64,000 nt of DNA from Dolomitihabitans soli (GTDB lineage Bacteria; Actinomycetota; Actinomycetes; Streptosporangiales; Streptosporangiaceae), in NCBI RefSeq assembly GCF_022213955.1, contig NZ_JAKNTW010000010.1, positions 248,001 to 312,000 of the forward strand, written 5' to 3'. Of this stretch, positions 26,576 to 34,791 are shown piece after piece. Made by a program: the position numbers and the translations under genes. How positions within the stretch are numbered: the stretch's first letter is position 1; every line of letters starts with the position of its first letter. The notes beneath the pieces are model-generated. The model had not been told where the DNA came from, ran no database searches, and was given only the letters and a program-made list of their open reading frames with translations.

Positions 26576-27229
26576 TCACGTCCGGCGCAGGGTGGCGATG
26601 CCGGCCAGGAAGATGTCGACGCCGGTGAGGAACTGGTCGCGGTCGTCGTGCTCGCGCAGCCGCGTCGCCGCCTCGTGCACGAACGGGTACCGGCCGGGGT
26701 CCAGCTCTGACCACTGCTCGGCGACGCCGGCCAGGAAGTCCGCCCGGCCCGTCTCCTGGTCTCGCCCCCGGCCTCTGCGTGCGGCGTTCTGTGCGGCGAC
26801 GCCGAGGACGTAGTTCACCAGGGCGCCGGCCGCGTCGAAGCGCGCTCGCTCGGGGACGGCGAGCGCGTGCAGCAGCCTGCCGACGCTCTCGTAGAAGTCG
26901 AGCAGCGCGGGCCGCCACGGTTGCCGGGACAGCTCGGCGCCGACCCACGGGTGGGCGTCGATCGCGTCGAACAGGCCCAGCGCGACGCCGCGCAGCGCTT
27001 CCCGCGGGTCGGCGTCGACGACCGCGCCGGTCAGCACGCGGGCGATCACGTCGTCGGCGGCGGCCGCGAGCAGGTCGTTCTTGTCGGCGACGTGGTGGTA
27101 GATCGCCCCGTAGCCGGTGCTCAGGCGGATGGTGAGCGCACGCAGCGTCAGCGCGCTCTCGCCGCCTTCGTCCAGCAGGTCGGTCGCGGCCTGGACGATC
27201 ACTTCCCTGGAAGGAGCAAGCACTGCCAT
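26576..27229 (-). CDS. TetR-family transcriptional regulator
   Basis: 217 residues. The N-terminal helix-turn-helix at about 8-55 reads REVIVQAATDLLDEGGESAL, then LTIRLSTGYGAIYHHVADKN, the typical TetR recognition helix. The C-terminal part is the helical ligand-binding and dimerisation domain (about 75-210), like the TetR_C-type group (WVGAELSRQPWRPALLDFYE). The gene stands alone: no divergent transporter or enzyme lies next to it, so its target is unclear. The start at ATG 27229 gives a normal length. Confidence 0.9.
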   Translation of the reverse strand: MAVLAPSREVIVQAATDLLDEGGESALTLRALTIRLSTGYGAIYHHVADKNDLLAAAADDVIARVLTGAVVDADPREALRGVALGLFDAIDAHPWVGAELSRQPWRPALLDFYESVGRLLHALAVPERARFDAAGALVNYVLGVAAQNAARRGRGRDQETGRADFLAGVAEQWSELDPGRYPFVHEAATRLREHDDRDQFLTGVDIFLAGIATLRRT

Positions 27230-27429
27230 AAGCAGCCCGCACCCTTAGGAGCCTCGGTCAGCCGGCCTCGAACGACTGGACAGATCCACAACGACTGCCG
27301 TTCATCGTGATCCGGTACACCGCTGGCAGCCCATATGGGTCGTGATGGCGGCTATTGATCCGCTGTTAAACGGATTCGGCGGATCTACCGCTCAACGCTG
27401 GAAGCGGCTCATGTTCAAGGCGCACAGAA

Positions 27430-27591
27430 GACATGGGGCGTCTCGCCGTCCGAAGCTCGATCATGGCCCATACCTGGCCCACAACCCATGAGCGTCAACG
27501 AGAACGGGCGGGACTCCGTGAGACTGGAGGCCCGCCCGTTTCGGTGGTCTATCCGCAGGTCAGCTGCTGTTTCCTGCTGCTTGCGATCGCG
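27430..27591 (+). repeat. tRNA-flank repeat, copy A (next to attL)
   Basis: About 160 bases ending at the tRNA remnant. They match copy B (28637-28769) and copy C (38947-39119). The stretch from GAGCGTCAACGAG to TGCC is 102, 102 and 101 bases long in the three copies. It contains an inverted repeat, AACGGGCGGG and CCCGCCCGTT, enclosing CTCC/GGAG. On the minus strand this would form a terminator about 50 bases downstream of the tRNA 3' end. Confidence 0.85.
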
Positions 27592-27635
27592 TGCCCCCTG
27601 CAGGATTCGAACCTGCGCACCCGGCTCCGGAGGCC
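27592..27635 (+). other. attL: 44-base duplicate of the tRNA-Arg 3' end
   Basis: These 44 bases, beginning TGCCCCCTGCAGGATTCGAA and ending CGGAGGCC, are identical to bases 46669-46712 inside the tRNA-Arg gene and in the same orientation. They cover the acceptor 3' strand, the T-arm and the 3' half of the anticodon arm. Beyond base 27635 the sequences diverge. This is the expected left junction of an element integrated in the tRNA 3' end. Confidence 0.88.
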
Positions 27636-27815
27636 AGCGGCAGAACCCGCCTTTACCTGCGGAAACGCATAGCAAGAGTGACGATTGACCGCCCCTGGTA
27701 CGTGATCTAGGTTCAGCGCCCCTAAGACGGGGACACCACCCCCGTCTACCCGCCCGACGAGGGAGTCATCTCACGATCAGCCGGTGATCATGAGATGGCT
27801 CTCAGCTACATCAGG

Positions 27816-28316
27816 TCATCTCCCGAGCCATAGGATCTTCGTTATTTTGAGGCCCGCCGAGCCGTCCTTGAGCCGCCAGAAGGCCTTGTACTTGCAGTAG
27901 GGGATGGAGGCATACGTGACCCTCAGCGCGCCCGTGTACGAGGTACCGTCGATGTCTACCGAAGATGCGCTGAAACCACCGCACCCTTCGCTGCTGTCCG
28001 TGGGTACCCGGTTGAGATGCAGGTCATAGTCCTTGTTGAGGCTGCTGGTCGGCTTGGATACGCGGGCCCACCGGTACCAGTGTCCCTTGTACTTGCCCAT
28101 GCGGAGCTGGAGCCGCGCGCCGCTGGGTGCCACGTACTCCTTGAATGTGCGCACGTCGGTGGCCTTGGTGGGCGCGAAGTAGTTAATGGGCCCACCGATA
28201 TCAGCGGCCGCCGCGCTAGGGTTGGCGACGACGCAGGTGGCCGCGATCAGCGCACCGACCGCGGCCGTGCCGAACGCCTTGGGCAGACTCTTGAACTTCA
28301 CGCGATGGATCCTCAA
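27816..28316 (-). CDS. Secreted protein, function unknown
   Basis: 166 residues. The signal peptide (MRIHRVKFKSLPKAFGTAAV and following alanine-rich core) is cleaved near AAAA-DIGG. The mature part is basic and aromatic (KYKGHWYRWARVSKP, CKYKAFWRLKDG) with two or three cysteines (EGCGGF, IPYCKYK). A partial relative of it decays at 25810-25927. It is the only intact gene in the first segment of the integrative element, between attL and repeat copy B. No family recognised. Confidence 0.7.
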   Translation of the reverse strand: MRIHRVKFKSLPKAFGTAAVGALIAATCVVANPSAAAADIGGPINYFAPTKATDVRTFKEYVAPSGARLQLRMGKYKGHWYRWARVSKPTSSLNKDYDLHLNRVPTDSSEGCGGFSASSVDIDGTSYTGALRVTYASIPYCKYKAFWRLKDGSAGLKITKILWLGR

Positions 28317-28636
28317 TGTGATCGACTTCTGGACTGTCGCCGGCAGCCGACCAGGTCGGTGACAGCTCCAGCCACGCTAGAGACCGCCGGTATGCCTTCG
28401 GTATGTCGCGCGATCCCGCCAGCGGCGAGGCGGCCTGGCGACGCGTCTTCCGTTTCCACCTCCACGCGTGGGCCCGTTTCGGAGCCCACCGACCTCACGC
28501 CGCCGTGGACGAAGGTCGAGCATCCGGTCGAGTCCCTCACGGAGCGGGCCGAGGAGATAAGGCCGGGCGCTGAGGGCGTGCCTCGACGTCCGCCAGGAGC
28601 AGAACAACCGTCAGATAGACGCCGCGCTGGAGGCTT

Positions 28637-28779
28637 GAAGCTGGTCCACACCTGGTCCACAACCAGCGAGCGTCAACGAGGACGGGCGGGACTCCGTGAG
28701 ACTGGAGGCCCGCCCGTTTCGGTGGTCTATCCGCAGGTCAGCGGCTGGTTTCCGCTGGTTGCGCTCGCGTGCCCCCTGC
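28637..28779 (+). repeat. tRNA-flank repeat, copy B
   Basis: Aligned with copy A over the same span, including the AACGGGCGGG-type hairpin (here GACGGGCGGG) and ending TGCCCCCTGC, the first ten bases of the att core. Then it diverges to GAGGAACCCGTAGCAAGGGA. Copy C continues with nearly the same bases after its core, so B and C are closer to each other beyond the core than either is to A. Confidence 0.85.
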
Positions 28780-29123
28780 GAGGAACCCGTAGCAAGGGAA
28801 CGAAATCCTCTACATGGCGACCTGGGCATTCTCCGCAGCATTGCCCACTCGGGCAGTGATCGTCAGGCGATACTGGAGACGTGTCACCCGCTACCGCAGA
28901 CTCGCGGCGGCACCAGGGCACAGAATCCGGTGGGTTCGAGAGAAACATCAGGCTGACCGCCAGGTCCGTACCGAGGGCGGACCCGTCGGCGAACACGATC
29001 GGCGGGCGCATGCTGACCACCACCTCGCCGGTGGGATGGACGGTGTTCAACCTCGATCCAACCCCGGCCAGGCCCATGTCAACGATCACCCGAGCCGGCA
29101 GCCCCGCCACTCAGAGCGGCCCT
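28780..29123 (-). other. Gene-poor stretch with a possible gene fragment
   Basis: The minus strand at about 28900-29110 has coding-like sense (AGLPARVIVDMGLAGVGSRL, SMRPPIVFADGSALGTDLAV) without a credible N- or C-terminus. It looks like a fragment of an unidentified gene. Nothing else was seen. Confidence 0.35.
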
Positions 29124-29228
29124 GCTGCTACACCCGTTGCCGATTAGGTCATTTGAAATACCGGGACTGGCACTCGGGGAAGTGGTCGAGATAGCGCGGA
29201 TCGCTCACCTCGATGGCGAAGCCGCTCG
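29124..29228 (-). pseudogene. 3' fragment of a paralogue of the 21410 gene
   Basis: About 100 bases match 21384-21497. The minus strand encodes FAIEVSDPRYLDHFPECQSR and YFK, then TGA, against FTIEVSDPRYLDHFPEDQSR and YFQMT in the intact copy; one deleted A changes the end. Homology stops upstream at about 29228. No 5' part is present. Confidence 0.75.
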
Positions 29229-29277
29229 CAGCGGCGTATCGGCCTCTATCGATCTTGTCGACGCGCACAATTGCTTG

Positions 29278-32097
29278 TCACGACTCCACGGATACATTGT
29301 GATCAACGCCTAGTTGGCGCAGTCCTTCGTTAACCACGAGGTCGAGAGTCTGACGCGAGATCCCTCCAGACGCATCGGCAGTGATGGTGAAGTTGATCTC
29401 AAGAGTCGCCCCTTGAGCCGCGAGTGGCAGAACAGCGACCTTGAGCACGTCTCGCACTTTGTCTGCTGGCACGCGGTTCACCTGGATGGTCAACCGCGTG
29501 GGATCAGCAGAGGCTGGCGGAGGCGAAGGAGCCAGCCCCGGGGCCGGACCTGGGCCACTAAGGGCAGAGTCGCCCTCTACTGGAGGATCATTCACGGTAG
29601 GTGGGGCTGGGGGAGACGATACTGGCGGCTCGGGATCTCGCTGTTCGAGGAGGGTCTTGGCCATGGTGGCTCGGACGAGCCAGGTTCCTGGCTGGAACTG
29701 GATCTCAGTGGGATCTACGTGGGTGCCAAACTTAATGATCGAATCGTCGGCGTCCCATGCCGATCCTGACGCTAAGGCGAAGACTTTCTGCTGGACACCG
29801 TTGATGAGACAGGTCCGCAGAACCTCTGGCGAAGCGATTTTGGGAAGGCGCGGGTACCTGTGAAAGGCATCAAGAAGCTTTGAGATCTCGACCATCTCTT
29901 GGTCTGCAGGTAGGAGCGCGAAGCGTTCCGAGAGTAGGGCGGCGGGTGCTAGCCTGTCGAGAAGTCTATCGGTGGCTTTGAAGTGCTCGGTTGCCCTGGC
30001 TGGGATCGTGTCATTGACCTTGGCCGGGCCGAGGTCAATGTGGTCGACGACCACTCCTCCGCTTCCGTTGGTATCTGCACCGAGTACTAATACGTGTCGG
30101 TAGGCCATCACCAACTGTGCCGGGAGACGGTCCTCGTACTTCTTGATGCGCGATAACAGATCCTCGCGCTGTTCCTCGTTAAACCTCTTGAGTCGGTGCT
30201 TGTCCTCACGCAGGTCTATCATCGCCGCCAATGTGCGTGCTGTTGCACGCGCCTTGGATAGGGCATTGCCGTCGGCAGCCACGAGTACGCTGACGTTTTT
30301 GTTAGTGCGACCTGCCGGGCCGCGCTGGGTCAGGACCGTTTGCGCGTGTGCCTTAGTCGTTTCGGTGATGCCGATGCCGATGGTGTGCTCGTAGTCGAGG
30401 ATACCGAGAAAGAGGCGCCCTTCATCGGGTAGGTCAGAGCTCTCATCGACATGGAGCTCCACTCGCCAGGGGGTCTGGCTAGGGGCCACTCTTGACAAGG
30501 CAACGTTGAGGAGGTCGATGATCGGCTCTTCACCGACCGATCCTTCCCGTTCGACGATGACCTTGTTGAGATTGGGATCAGTCGTGAACCGGTATCGGCC
30601 CCCCTCGTAGCGCATATACCACGCGGCGTTCTTGAAGGCGTCGCGGACGTCCTCGATTACACCGCGCGACAGGCCAGGCCGTCCGACTCCGAGGAGCATT
30701 TGGGGTGCGGACGCACCAGCAACTCGGTCAGCACCGAACGAGTTGAGGAAAGCAGTGGTGGCCAGTCCCACGGCAACGCGGTTTACGGCGACCTCGCCAC
30801 CACGTCGCTTGTCTTCCTGGACGGCCCGCGAGTCATCCCGGATGAGGTCAGCGTTCAAGGCAGCCTTGTAGGACTCACCAGCGAAACGAATCACCTCGGC
30901 GCGAACCCCAGCGTCGCGCAGCGGGACATCGCCGGGATGGATGATTGGGGCCTTGTGCTTGGCCTGCGCGAGCGCCTTGACGGTGTGAGCGAGGGAGCGC
31001 AAGGCACCCCGTGTGCGCTGGAAACCGGAGAGCGACCCCCAGCGATTGGTGAGGATATCGATCAATTCAGGATGGAACGGGTAAGCAGCTTCGATCCGAT
31101 CCCGATATTCCGCGTCTCGGAAGCTCGAGGGAAGCACATCGCCGAGATGATCATAATAGGCGCCGTAGGCATCGGCCACTGCACGGCGGTCCTTGGGGTC
31201 ACCAACGGTGTCGAACAGCCGCGTGTGCAGGATCGGGAAGATGTCGTCTCCCTCGACGGGGGTGACGATGCTTTCGGTACGGCCCACGACCTTGGACAGA
31301 CGCTCCTGCATTTCCTGGCCGGCAACGGTTGCGTAATCCTCCATACGGGACGAGGTCAGCGTCGCCAAGAGGCAGGCACCCTTGACGTTGGACGCCGCGG
31401 TAGCGAGCTCCTTGATGACTGTCAGGGTAGTAGCCGCGAGCGACCCTTCGTGGCTGCGAGCTTCAAGCGCCTTGTTAAGGTACTCCAGCGTCTCGTCCAT
31501 CAGGATCAAACACGGCGAGTAGCGCTCAAGAATTTCGACCATCTGCGCGGTGGACGTACCGCGAAGTCCCTCATCCTGAGCCTTAACAAGCGCAAACCCA
31601 TCAGCGCCGCCAAGCTGCCAAACCAAATGCCCAAGGAACGAGTGGACAACAGTGCCATCGGGCATAGTCTCAGGATCAACAAGCATCGCGGAGCCATCAA
31701 GGACCACTGTCCGGGCCTTCGGCAGTGTCCCCGCTTTGAGCAAGGCGGCGAGACCACGGGCGAGCTTGGTGTGCGCAACCTTGTCGGGCGAGTGGAACAG
31801 GTGATAGGCCGCGAGCAGCGTGTGCGTCTTTCCGCCGCCGAACTCCGTCTGCATCCGATGAACCGCCGCCGCCGAGGAGTCGCCACCGAGGCGGTTGCCG
31901 ACCTCGACTAGCGCCGCCCGCAGATTTGCAGTGAGGAACGTCTTGGCCGCGAATAGCGCCGGATCAAGGTAGTCGACAGGGCCCTTGCCTCGCGCAACAA
32001 GCCCAAGGTCCGCCGCGAACAGGGATTCGTCGAACGATCCGTCAGCGATGTCCCCATGAGGTACTGCAACGTTCAGCCAGTTCTTCAGGTTTGCCAT
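29278..32097 (-). CDS. DUF499-family AAA ATPase of a helicase-methylase-ATPase defence system (HmaC-like)
   Basis: 939 residues. The N-terminus (MANLKNWLNVAVPHGDIADG) and the ATPase core are typical of DUF499 proteins. The Walker A variant is TEFGGGKTH at about 84-92, and the Walker B is CLILMDETLEYL near residue 200. Further blocks are YPFHPELIDIL and GFQRTRGALRSLA. Near residue 830 a Pro-rich linker (EPPVSSPPAPPTVNDPPVEG) leads to a small C-terminal domain. DUF499 proteins are known from defence islands together with DUF1156 methylases and large helicases, as here. The role is ATP-driven but not defined mechanistically. It follows the methylase after 12 bases and is last in the operon. The name follows my memory of the PADLOC 'Hma' system. 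Confidence 0.85.
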   Translation of the reverse strand: MANLKNWLNVAVPHGDIADGSFDESLFAADLGLVARGKGPVDYLDPALFAAKTFLTANLRAALVEVGNRLGGDSSAAAVHRMQTEFGGGKTHTLLAAYHLFHSPDKVAHTKLARGLAALLKAGTLPKARTVVLDGSAMLVDPETMPDGTVVHSFLGHLVWQLGGADGFALVKAQDEGLRGTSTAQMVEILERYSPCLILMDETLEYLNKALEARSHEGSLAATTLTVIKELATAASNVKGACLLATLTSSRMEDYATVAGQEMQERLSKVVGRTESIVTPVEGDDIFPILHTRLFDTVGDPKDRRAVADAYGAYYDHLGDVLPSSFRDAEYRDRIEAAYPFHPELIDILTNRWGSLSGFQRTRGALRSLAHTVKALAQAKHKAPIIHPGDVPLRDAGVRAEVIRFAGESYKAALNADLIRDDSRAVQEDKRRGGEVAVNRVAVGLATTAFLNSFGADRVAGASAPQMLLGVGRPGLSRGVIEDVRDAFKNAAWYMRYEGGRYRFTTDPNLNKVIVEREGSVGEEPIIDLLNVALSRVAPSQTPWRVELHVDESSDLPDEGRLFLGILDYEHTIGIGITETTKAHAQTVLTQRGPAGRTNKNVSVLVAADGNALSKARATARTLAAMIDLREDKHRLKRFNEEQREDLLSRIKKYEDRLPAQLVMAYRHVLVLGADTNGSGGVVVDHIDLGPAKVNDTIPARATEHFKATDRLLDRLAPAALLSERFALLPADQEMVEISKLLDAFHRYPRLPKIASPEVLRTCLINGVQQKVFALASGSAWDADDSIIKFGTHVDPTEIQFQPGTWLVRATMAKTLLEQRDPEPPVSSPPAPPTVNDPPVEGDSALSGPGPAPGLAPSPPPASADPTRLTIQVNRVPADKVRDVLKVAVLPLAAQGATLEINFTITADASGGISRQTLDLVVNEGLRQLGVDHNVSVES

Positions 32098-32109
32098 AAT
32101 GATCTCCGT

Positions 32110-34791
32110 TCAGAACAGCCGGTTGTCCGACGGACCGACATGCTTGGCCGCCGCTTCCGACAAACCTTCGCGATTGCCCCCCAATCCGAGTAATAAGGTA
32201 CGTTCCCGATCGCCTTCCGGGAGGGCCTCCGTGATCGCCGAGATCATCGCCCAAAAGCTGGGTTCGTTGCCGGCACCGGTAGCACTTAAGAGCTCAACGA
32301 GTTCATTGCGACGCCCCTGGTCATGAAGTTGGGCAGCCAGGTGAAGCACATCTACCAGTGCTGGGGATGGGCCAAGAACAATCTTCTTACGCTCGTCCGG
32401 GCCTGCCAGGCAGTAGCTGACGTCCTTACCAGCACCCTGCTTTTGGACGAGACCATTGGGACGGGTGAGCTCTTCGAGGTCGATCTCGAAGGCGCGGCAG
32501 AGCATGTACGCCTCGTCAGCTGGAATGGCGATGCCGTCGTAGGCCCAGCGCCAGGTGAGGTAAAACAGCGAGCGGCTGTCAAGCGCTACGAGCGACTCCC
32601 CACCAAGAAGCCGCCGCATGGCATGCCGAGCCACCGCTTGACGTGCAAGGACCATGAGCTGATCAACCTCGACCTCTTCGCCAGAGAGCCGAACCACGCG
32701 GGAATATCCAGCGAACACCTCGAAAGCCGGACCGACCGCCGAGACGAAGTAGTCCGCCCCGGAGAGTTGCATCTCCTCGAAGGTCGCCAGCCGCTGTTCC
32801 AAGCGAGCTTCGAGCTCTCGGACAACGTCGTCATAGAACCCCTCCCGGTGGGCGGCGGCCTTACGGCATACGAGTACGACGGATGAGCCAAGGACAGATC
32901 CAACGTTGGCTGTCGTCCGCCCTTCCCGTTCAGACTGCATTGGCCACGACGTCGTCACGGCAAGTCCTGCCCCACGGAGCGCCTTGAGGAGCCGCTCCCA
33001 TGCTTTGACATCGGTGTGCGCGAAAACAACAGACACGATGCCATCGTCCTTCACGACCCGTGCGACCTCGTTGAGGGCGTTCCGGAGACGCCGTTCAAAC
33101 TCTTCATGTGAGATATATTCGGGTGACTTCTTGTCCGCCCGATTCTCAATGACTTCGGCCTGCTTAGGCGTCAGGGGGGTCAGGAATAGATCTGGATAGA
33201 GGTGTCCGACGCTCCGTTTCAGCCAGACGTAAAAGAAGTCAGACAGGTCACCGTATTGAAAGGCGTCATAGTAGGGCGGGTCGATGATAACCGCGTCGAA
33301 CTCGCCATCAGAAAAGGGTAATTGCTGAGCATTGGCTCGTAGAACACGCGACGGGTTTCCATGACTTGCATTTGCGCAATGAATAAATGCTTTGCGAATC
33401 CAGTCTATAGCTCCGTTCCAATTTCCGGACACCTTTTGAACCAAGGGATCGATTTCTACGAAATCCCAGGCCATGCGGATCGACTGCTGAGGAAAAGTGT
33501 GCGTTACCTTTTCGTGGCTGGGCAGCCATCCCGCAAACGAAGAATCATAGTCAGCGATACGATCGATGGCTAAGGCGAGGTACGTTGTAAGCGCCTTAGC
33601 GCGATCGACAGCCATCCCCTCACTGAGCATCTCGTGATGTGCAGCCCGAACGGTCTGCGCCAGGACCGCTAATGTCAAACGCTGTCTGGGTGTGAACATG
33701 GCTGCCCAGGTGTTGATGCCATAGGTCAGTGGCCGAAGAGTCCTGTATTGCGACTTGACCACGAGCTCATCAGGGACGGCGGATGTGCCTTCGGGATAAT
33801 CCTCAAGTTCCTCAAGGAGAGGAGCGGCCTTATCGGCAGCATCGACCTCCTCTTTAGTTGGCTCGCGATAAGAACGATCTCCGTTACGGATCTCCATGAC
33901 GGCGTAGAGATAATGTCCGAAGCCGTTCTCCCGGGCGTAACTTCGCAGTTCTTTGTCGGGCCACGACGCCGGGCAGACGGGGCATGACACGGTGACGGTG
34001 GAGCCGCGACTCGTCTTCGTCCCCTTGGACCAGTCGGTGCCGTCGTCTGGTGCTCCATTAGCCAACCGCAGCTCAACACGGTCGGGTAAGACATCGTAGT
34101 CTACGCGAACCTTGCGACGTGATGTAGCAGCTAACTTCCGGGACGAGATGATAGGGATAATCCGCCCACAGCTTGAGTCTGGGCATGGGATGGTACGCGC
34201 CCAAAAGTAAGCTGCTACACGCGCGTCATCGCTACCCACGCGAGGGAAAACATCGGCGAGTCGTTGATCCGACTTTTCCTTCACCCACTCGGCCCACTGA
34301 GTGAGGTCGTCGGCAAAGGGGCGAGCGCCCTGCTCATCAATGTCACCATACAGAGCCGGGTACTCAAGGACGCAACGCTGAATCAGATGTGCCACAGGAT
34401 TAATGTCACTCGCGGTGACATCACACCCGAGCCGAGAGGCCTCAAGCGGGATAGCACCGCCCCCAGCGAAGCAATCCAGGACCTTGGGACGCCCAGCCGG
34501 CCACGCCTTGTTGAGCACCTCACGGAGCGGCTGCATGCGCCTGCGGTCTTGGCTCGCTACTTCGAACGAAGACGTGATCGCGATGGCATTGAGGAGATCC
34601 TTGCGCTCCGTCTCGTTGCCGGGGTCAGGGACGAGGCTGGCGAAGACCACCGCGCGGGCCATCGCGAGCGGACGGCGTGCCCACCACAGATGCATCGTCG
34701 AGATGTTGCCGTGCCGGAGATGCTTCTCTCGTCCGGACTGCGCGTTAACCTCGATGAGAGGAAGCTTCTCTTCAATGAGTGTGTGCTTCAT
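32110..34791 (-). CDS. DUF1156 DNA methyltransferase of the same defence system (HmaB-like)
   Basis: 893 residues, an amino-methylating DNA methyltransferase. The DUF1156 N-terminus reads LIEVNAQSGREKHLRHGNIS, then LWWARRPLAMARA. The SAM-binding motif is LDCFAGGGAIPLEASRLG (about 105-122), and the catalytic motif is DPPYYDAF (about 504-511), the D-P-P-Y form for adenine or N4-cytosine. Between them, cysteines at about 203, 208, 270 and 273 could hold zinc. Motif order (SAM site before DPPY) is gamma- or zeta-like. The ATG overlaps the helicase stop in an ATGA junction. It probably marks self DNA for this system or modifies target DNA; both are inference. Confidence 0.88.
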   Translation of the reverse strand: MKHTLIEEKLPLIEVNAQSGREKHLRHGNISTMHLWWARRPLAMARAVVFASLVPDPGNETERKDLLNAIAITSSFEVASQDRRRMQPLREVLNKAWPAGRPKVLDCFAGGGAIPLEASRLGCDVTASDINPVAHLIQRCVLEYPALYGDIDEQGARPFADDLTQWAEWVKEKSDQRLADVFPRVGSDDARVAAYFWARTIPCPDSSCGRIIPIISSRKLAATSRRKVRVDYDVLPDRVELRLANGAPDDGTDWSKGTKTSRGSTVTVSCPVCPASWPDKELRSYARENGFGHYLYAVMEIRNGDRSYREPTKEEVDAADKAAPLLEELEDYPEGTSAVPDELVVKSQYRTLRPLTYGINTWAAMFTPRQRLTLAVLAQTVRAAHHEMLSEGMAVDRAKALTTYLALAIDRIADYDSSFAGWLPSHEKVTHTFPQQSIRMAWDFVEIDPLVQKVSGNWNGAIDWIRKAFIHCANASHGNPSRVLRANAQQLPFSDGEFDAVIIDPPYYDAFQYGDLSDFFYVWLKRSVGHLYPDLFLTPLTPKQAEVIENRADKKSPEYISHEEFERRLRNALNEVARVVKDDGIVSVVFAHTDVKAWERLLKALRGAGLAVTTSWPMQSEREGRTTANVGSVLGSSVVLVCRKAAAHREGFYDDVVRELEARLEQRLATFEEMQLSGADYFVSAVGPAFEVFAGYSRVVRLSGEEVEVDQLMVLARQAVARHAMRRLLGGESLVALDSRSLFYLTWRWAYDGIAIPADEAYMLCRAFEIDLEELTRPNGLVQKQGAGKDVSYCLAGPDERKKIVLGPSPALVDVLHLAAQLHDQGRRNELVELLSATGAGNEPSFWAMISAITEALPEGDRERTLLLGLGGNREGLSEAAAKHVGPSDNRLF

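Noticed and set aside
27592-27635. Second tRNA-Arg gene
   Set aside because: Only the 3' 44 bases are present; the acceptor 5' strand, D-arm and 5' anticodon strand are missing. It is an att remnant.
28017-28859. Plus-strand frame across repeat copy B
   Set aside because: It is antisense to the secreted-protein gene and then reads through non-coding repeat sequence.
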